DNA of 64,000 nucleotides, taken from NCBI RefSeq assembly GCF_004421005.1, contig NZ_CP038026.1, positions 2,232,001 to 2,296,000 of the forward strand, read 5' to 3'. The translations under genes and the position numbers were made by a program. The notes beneath the pieces are model-generated. The model had not been told where the DNA came from. It ran no database searches and worked only from the letters and a program-made list of their open reading frames with translations. Shown piece by piece: positions 59,562 through 64,000 of this stretch (its first letter is position 1; every line of letters begins with the position of its first letter). Origin of the DNA: Pseudoduganella plicata. Lineage in GTDB: Bacteria > Pseudomonadota > Gammaproteobacteria > Burkholderiales > Burkholderiaceae_D.

Positions 59562-60843
59562 ATGCGCGACGATCGCTTCGAACGCAAAGCCGGCGCTTTC
59601 TTCGCCGCACAACTCCGCCGCTATCGCAATGGCGAGCGCGCTGCCGTGCAGGCGCTCGTACTGGGCTGGGCGGGGCTGATCTGCCATCCGCTGTTTTTCC
59701 TGGTGTTTGGCTGGATCCTGCCGCAGGCGTATCAAAGCCCGGGCCTGCGCGCCGCCGGCACCGCGCTCGGCGTGGCCGGCATTGTCGCGGAACGGATGGG
59801 GTCGCGTTACTGCGAACTGTACGTACCCGTTGCCGTCACGTTCCTGCTGCCGTTTTTTTTCCACCTACATGTTCCTGATGAACGACGCCACCGGCGCTTG
59901 GGTCCAGTGGCTGGCCGTCGCCATTGTCGCGCTGTTTCACATGCCGACGCCGATGGCGCTGCGCTGCTACGTCACGGGCACGGTGCTGGCCCTGGCCTGC
60001 GCGATACTGCAGGGCCGCGGCCATGTGATCCTGTCCACGGCATTCCTGCACCAGTTGCCCGTGCACTGGTTCCTGATCGGTCTGCTGTGCGTGGCCCGCC
60101 TGGGCCGCTCTGCGCTGGAGCAGGAAAAACTGGCGGGCATGGGTGAAGGGCTGGGCGCCGTCGCGCACGAGATGCGCACGCCGCTGGCCAGCATGGATGC
60201 CAATGTGCGCGGCCTGACACGCATGCTGCAGGGCGAGCCCGGCACCGGCTCCGGCTCCGAGGAAGCGCGCCAGGCCATGACGCGCATCCAGTACGAAGTG
60301 CGCCATATGAACCACCTGATCGACCTCTTCCTGCTGAGTGCGAACGCCGTGCGGCGGCGTCTCGATCCATGCGAATCGGTGTCAATGGCGGACGCCGTGC
60401 AGGCCGTGCTGCGCCGCTACCCGTTTTCCAGCCCGGCCCAGCGCAGCGCCGTGGCCGTGGACGTGCGCTCGAATTTCAACTTCGCTGGCCAGTACGAACT
60501 GACGGTCGTCATCCTGCTCAATCTGCTGCGCAATGCATTGAAGGCGATCCACCGCGCCGGCAAGGGCCGCGTGCGTATCGTCGTGGACGGCCAGCGCAAG
60601 CCGCCGCGGCTGCTGTTCATCGACACCGCCTGCGGCATTGCAGCGCGCCATCAACGGTTTATCTTCCAGCGCTTTTACGCTTACCCGGCCTATACCGGCA
60701 CGGGCGTGGGCCTGGCGCTGTGCCGCCAGATCATGCACGCCTGGAACGCCCGCATCCGCTGTGTCTCCCGCGAAAGCGCCTACGCGATCTTCGTGCTCGA
60801 ATTTCCCATCCAGCGCGCCAAAGTGCCATCAGGTGAACCATGA
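59562..60843 (+). pseudogene. CqsS/LqsS-type sensor histidine kinase, interrupted by a one-base insertion in a T8 tract
   Basis: The protein resembles the alpha-hydroxyketone quorum-sensing kinases CqsS, LqsS and JqsS: about six membrane helices, with G-W-A-G-L-I-C-H-P near residues 35-43, L-P-Q-A-Y-Q-S near 54-60 and Y-M-F-L-M-N-D near 100-106, then the H-box A-V-A-H-E-M-R-T-P-L (His202 after correction) and an ATPase domain with N-A-L-K-A-I, D-T-A-C-G-I and G-T-G-V-G-L-A-L. The frame is broken at T8 (59853-59860): seven T would join L-L-P-F-F to S-T-Y-M-F-L and give one 426-residue protein. As it stands, frame 1 ends at 60146. Its stop overlaps the regulator start (ATGA). The family call is from remembered motifs. 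Confidence 0.82.
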
Positions 60844-61849
60844 GACTACCCATCTTCTCCCACCCCACCACGACAGTGCTGGTCGACGACAGCGATTCTT
60901 TCCTGAAGAGCCTGTCCTTCCAGCTCGATCCCGTGCTGCCGAGCAAAACCTTCCACGACACGACGATGGCGCTCGACTGGTTCAACGCAAGCACGCGTCG
61001 TGCCGACTTGCCGCTGCACGTCAACTTCGACATCCTCAACCAGACGCCGGACCAGCCCAACGTGGCCGTGGACGTGCGCAGGATTCACGACCTGTGCGCC
61101 AGCGCGCACCGCTTCACGATCCCTTCCGTGCTGGTGGTCGACTATTCGATGCCGCAGATGAATGGCGTGGAGTTCTGCCGCCAGATCGAATACCTTCCCT
61201 GCAAGAAGATCCTGTTCACAGGCGCGGCCGACGAAAAGATCGCCGTCAACGCGTTCAACGAAGGCCTGATCGACCGCTTCATCCGCAAGAGCGACGACGA
61301 CGCGCTGGACCGTCTGGAACAGGAAATCCTGGCGATGCAGCGGGCGTTTTTCGTGGACCAGGCGGAAACGCTGCGCGACCTGCTGTCGCTGCACGATTAT
61401 TCTTTCCTGCGCTGCAATACCTTGGGGGTCTGGTGCGCGAGCTGTACGTCAAGCACGGCTATGTGGAGCACTACCTGCATTCGAGCCCGACGGGCATCCT
61501 GTTCCTGGACAAGCATGGTCGCGCTACCTTGATGGTCATCGAAACGGAACAGGGCATGCATGCGCAATACGAGGTGGCGCGGGACAACGAAGCGCCGCAG
61601 TCGTTGCTGACAGCGCTGCAGGAACGCCGCGTGCTGCCCTTCTTTCCGCCCGAAGCAGGCGCCGGTATGTATTCCAACGCGGCCGGGGAACAGTGGCACC
61701 GCTACTGCGCCGCCCCGCAAGTGCTGCAAGGCCGCGAACGCTACTACTGGGCCCTGTTCGAATTCCCCGGCCATTACCTGGAAAGCCCCGTCTATCCGTT
61801 CAGCGAGTTCCTCAACTCGCGGCACCCGCCCTGCGACCTGGCTGCTTGA
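60840..61849 (+). pseudogene. LqsR/JqsR-like response regulator, interrupted by a one-base deletion in a G tract
   Basis: ATG at 60840 overlaps the kinase stop. The receiver part holds the acidic pair Asp16-Asp17, the phosphoacceptor Asp101 in V-V-D-Y-S-M-P, the switch Thr127 in F-T-G-A-A-D and Lys150 in F-I-R-K-S-D; an insertion of about 30 residues lies between the first strand and the phosphoacceptor strand. The frame breaks at G5 (61424-61428): six G would join S-F-L-R-C-N-T-L-G to G-L-V-R-E-L-Y-V-K-H-G and give about 336 residues ending at 61849, close to LqsR-type regulators. The C-terminal output part (H-S-S-P-T-G-I-L-F-L-D) has no recognised DNA-binding motif. Confidence 0.8.
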
Positions 61850-61872
61850 AGCACCGGGCGCCTGCCGCGAAA

Positions 61873-61934
61873 ACCCGGGACAGCCATTATTTTCAGGCAA
61901 TGCTTGCTGAAAATAGGTGGCTGCGCCCGGTTTT
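61873..61934. terminator. long hairpin between the response regulator and the ABC permease
   Basis: Nested arms CCGGG, CAGCCA and TATTTTCAG on the left pair with CTGAAAATA, TGGCTG and CCCGG on the right, followed by TTTT and preceded by AAAA, so it can stop transcription from both convergent genes. The GGGACAG start links it to the repeat family described in the findings. Confidence 0.8.
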
Positions 61935-64000
61935 CAGGCCTCGCGCAACGTCTGCAACGGCGGCTGGTTCAGCACATTGCGCAACCCCAGCCAGCCGCCG
62001 GCAATCGCGCACAGCGCGCCCGCCGCCAGGCCGGCCAGCCAGACAACCGGGCTGAACATCCACTCGAACTTGAACTGGTACGTGGCCAGGCCCCAGCCCA
62101 TCGCCGCGGCGCCGCTGGCGGCGAGCAGCCCCGACAGGGAACCCACCAGCAGGAACTCAATCAGTTGCGCCTGTGACAGTTGCTTGCGCGTGGCGCCCAG
62201 CGCCCGCAGCAGGCCCGCCTCGCGGGTGCGCTCATCCTGGGAGCCCATCAGTGCGGCGTACAGCACCAGCACGCCGGAAGCGAGCGTGAAGGCAAACAGG
62301 AATTCGACGGCGCGCACGACCTGGTCGAGCACCGACTGGATCTGGCGCAGCACGCCGCCGACATCGACCACCGTCAGGTTGGGGAAGTCGCGCGACAGTG
62401 TATTGGCCAGCGCCGCGGCCCGCTTCGGCAGGTGGAACGCCGTGATCCACGTCTGCGGCGTCTCGGCCATCGCGGCCGGGTTGATGATGACGAAGAAGTT
62501 TACCCGCATCGAACCCCACTCCAGCTTGCGCAGGCTCGTGATCTTCGCCTCGACAGGCGAGCCGGCGATATCGAAGCGCATCGAGTCGCCCAGCTTCAGG
62601 TTCAGCGTTTTCGCCAGCCCTTCCTCGACGGACGCCTCGGCCACGCCTGCCTTGTCCTCGTACCAGCGGCCGGCCACGATGTCGTTCTGCGGCGGCGTCG
62701 CCGTCATCGTCGACAGGTTGAACTCGCGCTCGGCCAGACCACGGGCGCGCTCTTCCGTGTACGTGGCCGACGTGACGGGTTTGCCGTTGACAGCCGTCAG
62801 GCGGCCGCGGATCATCGGGTACAGCGGCGCCTCCAGTGCACCGCCGGCCTTCAGCCGGGCGGCAATGTCATCCTTCTGGTCGGGCTGGATATTGATAACG
62901 AAATGGTTCGGCGCATCGGGGGGCGTCGCGTTGCGCCACGCGCTCATCAGGTCGCCACGCACGACGGTCAGCAGCAGCAATGCCATCAGTCCCAGCGCCA
63001 GCGACACGACCTGCACGATGGTGGCACCGGGGCGGCGCTGCAGCGACGTGACGGCAAACCGCCACGCCTGGTGATTGACGGCCCCACGCACCCGCTTCAG
63101 CACGACCAGGCCGAGCCAGCCGGCCAGCGCGAACAGGCCGAAGGCAGCCAGGAAACCCAGCGCCGTCATCGCCGCCAGTTTCACGTCGCCGGCCTGCCAC
63201 AGCAGCAGCAGGAGGAAGGCGAGCAGGCCGAGGCCGTACGTCGCCAGCGCCATCGGCTGCGGTGCCGCCGCCTCGCGCCGGATCACGCGGTTGTGCGGCA
63301 CGTTGCGCAACTGCAGGATCGGCGGCAGCGCGAAGCCGGCCAGCAGCAGCATGCCGACGGCCAGGCCCTGCAGCGCCGGCGCGAACGTGGCCGGTGGCAG
63401 CTCGACCGACACGAGCTGCCCCAGCATTTCCAGCAGCACATAATGGCTGGCGAAGCCCACCAGCACGCCCAGCGCGCTGCCGGCCAGGCCCACCAGCAGG
63501 AATTCGATCAGGTAGATCGCCGTCACCTGGTTCTGGGTCAGGCCCAGGCAGCGCAGCATGGCGCAAGCGTCCAGGTGACGCATCATGAAACGCCGCGCCG
63601 CCATAGCGACCGCCACGGCCGCCAGCAGGGCCGACAGCAACCCCACCAGCGACAGGAAGCGGTCGGCCCGCTCCAATGTCGCACGCATTTCCGGCCGGCC
63701 GTCCTGCAGCGAGTCGATCCGCACGCCGCGCGCCGCGCCCGCCTTGATCTGTGCCCGCAGCCAGTCGGCGTAGGCGGTGACGTTGGCGGGTCCGTCCTCG
63801 CCCTCGCCCGCCAGCAGCAGCCGGTAGGTGACGCGCGCACCGGGCTGCACGAGGTTGGTCGACGCCAGCTCGTCGAGCCGCACCATCACGCGCGGTGCGA
63901 AGTTGAGGAAGCCCGTGCCGCGGTCCGGCTCCGAGGCGATCAGCCGGGCAACGCGGAACGTGCGGTCGCCCAGGCGCAGCGGCGCGCCGACCTGCGTCTT
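61934..64000 (-). CDS. FtsX-like ABC transporter permease (YbbP type), 5' end off the window
   Basis: The frame is open to the right edge, so the first part of the gene is missing; 688 codons are visible. The product has two FtsX-like permease repeats: membrane helices near L-S-L-V-G-L-L-S-A-L-L-A-A-V-A-V-A-M-A and A-I-Y-L-I-E-F-L-L-V-G-L in the first half, and V-R-A-V-E-F-L-F-A-F-T-L-A and L-I-E-F-L-L-V-G-S-L-S-G-L-L near the C-terminus, with the typical E-A-G-L-L-R-A-L-G-A-T-R-K-Q segment between. Large periplasmic domains lie between helices. YbbP-type permeases work with an ATPase (YbbA) that should lie beyond the edge. It ends against a bidirectional hairpin. Confidence 0.93.
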   Translation of the reverse strand, partial: KTQVGAPLRLGDRTFRVARLIASEPDRGTGFLNFAPRVMVRLDELASTNLVQPGARVTYRLLLAGEGEDGPANVTAYADWLRAQIKAGAARGVRIDSLQDGRPEMRATLERADRFLSLVGLLSALLAAVAVAMAARRFMMRHLDACAMLRCLGLTQNQVTAIYLIEFLLVGLAGSALGVLVGFASHYVLLEMLGQLVSVELPPATFAPALQGLAVGMLLLAGFALPPILQLRNVPHNRVIRREAAAPQPMALATYGLGLLAFLLLLLWQAGDVKLAAMTALGFLAAFGLFALAGWLGLVVLKRVRGAVNHQAWRFAVTSLQRRPGATIVQVVSLALGLMALLLLTVVRGDLMSAWRNATPPDAPNHFVINIQPDQKDDIAARLKAGGALEAPLYPMIRGRLTAVNGKPVTSATYTEERARGLAEREFNLSTMTATPPQNDIVAGRWYEDKAGVAEASVEEGLAKTLNLKLGDSMRFDIAGSPVEAKITSLRKLEWGSMRVNFFVIINPAAMAETPQTWITAFHLPKRAAALANTLSRDFPNLTVVDVGGVLRQIQSVLDQVVRAVEFLFAFTLASGVLVLYAALMGSQDERTREAGLLRALGATRKQLSQAQLIEFLLVGSLSGLLAASGAAAMGWGLATYQFKFEWMFSPVVWLAGLAAGALCAIAGGWLGLRNVLNQPPLQTLREA

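Overview
This is a high-GC window from a betaproteobacterium, most likely an Oxalobacteraceae member of the Massilia/Duganella/Janthinobacterium group. I infer this from the flagellar gene set (FlhF/FlhG, a MotC/MotD stator pair, FliA, FlgM), the long Arg/Pro/Ala-rich tail of RNase E, the rluC-HAD-Rieske-sppA block opposite rne, and a sensor kinase of the alpha-hydroxyketone quorum-sensing type. About two thirds of the window (1-42.6 kb) is a flagellar mega-locus.

Layout. (1) 1-9768, + strand: fliGHIJKLMNOPQR, covering rotor switch, export ATPase and export gate; fliG lacks only the first base of its start codon. (2) 9.8-14.4 kb, visibly less GC-rich: an insertion with a PAAR protein, a peptidoglycan peptidase-like protein and a small exported protein (a probable type VI secretion effector-immunity cassette), a complete but decayed IS3-family element (11903-13130) and an unknown membrane protein. 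(3) 14.5-25.5 kb, - strand: flgBCDEFGHIJKL, with a FliA-type promoter before flgK. (4) 25.6-28.2 kb, + strand: flgA, flgM (with a near-consensus FliA promoter), flgN, a PilZ protein and a small unknown gene. (5) 28.2-32.0 kb: accessory genes of unknown or general function (DUF4256, AraC-type regulator, VOC protein, hypotheticals). (6) 32.0-36.6 kb, - strand: flhF-flhG-fliA-motC-motD. (7) 36.8-39.0 kb: a Fur-box-preceded TonB-dependent siderophore receptor inserted between flhF and flhA. (8) 39.0-42.6 kb, - strand: flhB and flhA; flhA and flhF share a similar leader of about 78 bp.

The rest (42.6-64 kb) is mostly housekeeping: an FAH-family hydrolase, a MEDS-domain protein, rsuA, sppA, a Rieske protein, a phosphoglycolate phosphatase-like HAD protein, rluC, rne with a hairpin-rich leader, a chromate transporter, moaA, a single-frame mobA-moeA fusion, rmuC, a truncated haemoglobin, and a CqsS/LqsS-type kinase with its response regulator, each interrupted by a one-base change in a homopolymer. 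An FtsX-like ABC permease runs off the right edge.

How the parts work together: flhF/flhG set flagellar position and number, flhA/flhB/fliOPQR with fliHIJ form the export apparatus, fliGMN the switch, flgB-L and fliK the rod, hook and hook-length control, flgMN/fliA the late-gene checkpoint, and motCD a stator. Filament genes (fliC, fliD), flhDC and fliEF are outside the window. A family of intergenic inverted repeats with GTGACAGG/GGGACAG/GGGGTCGGACC-type arms punctuates many gene boundaries. No tRNA, rRNA or CRISPR array was seen.
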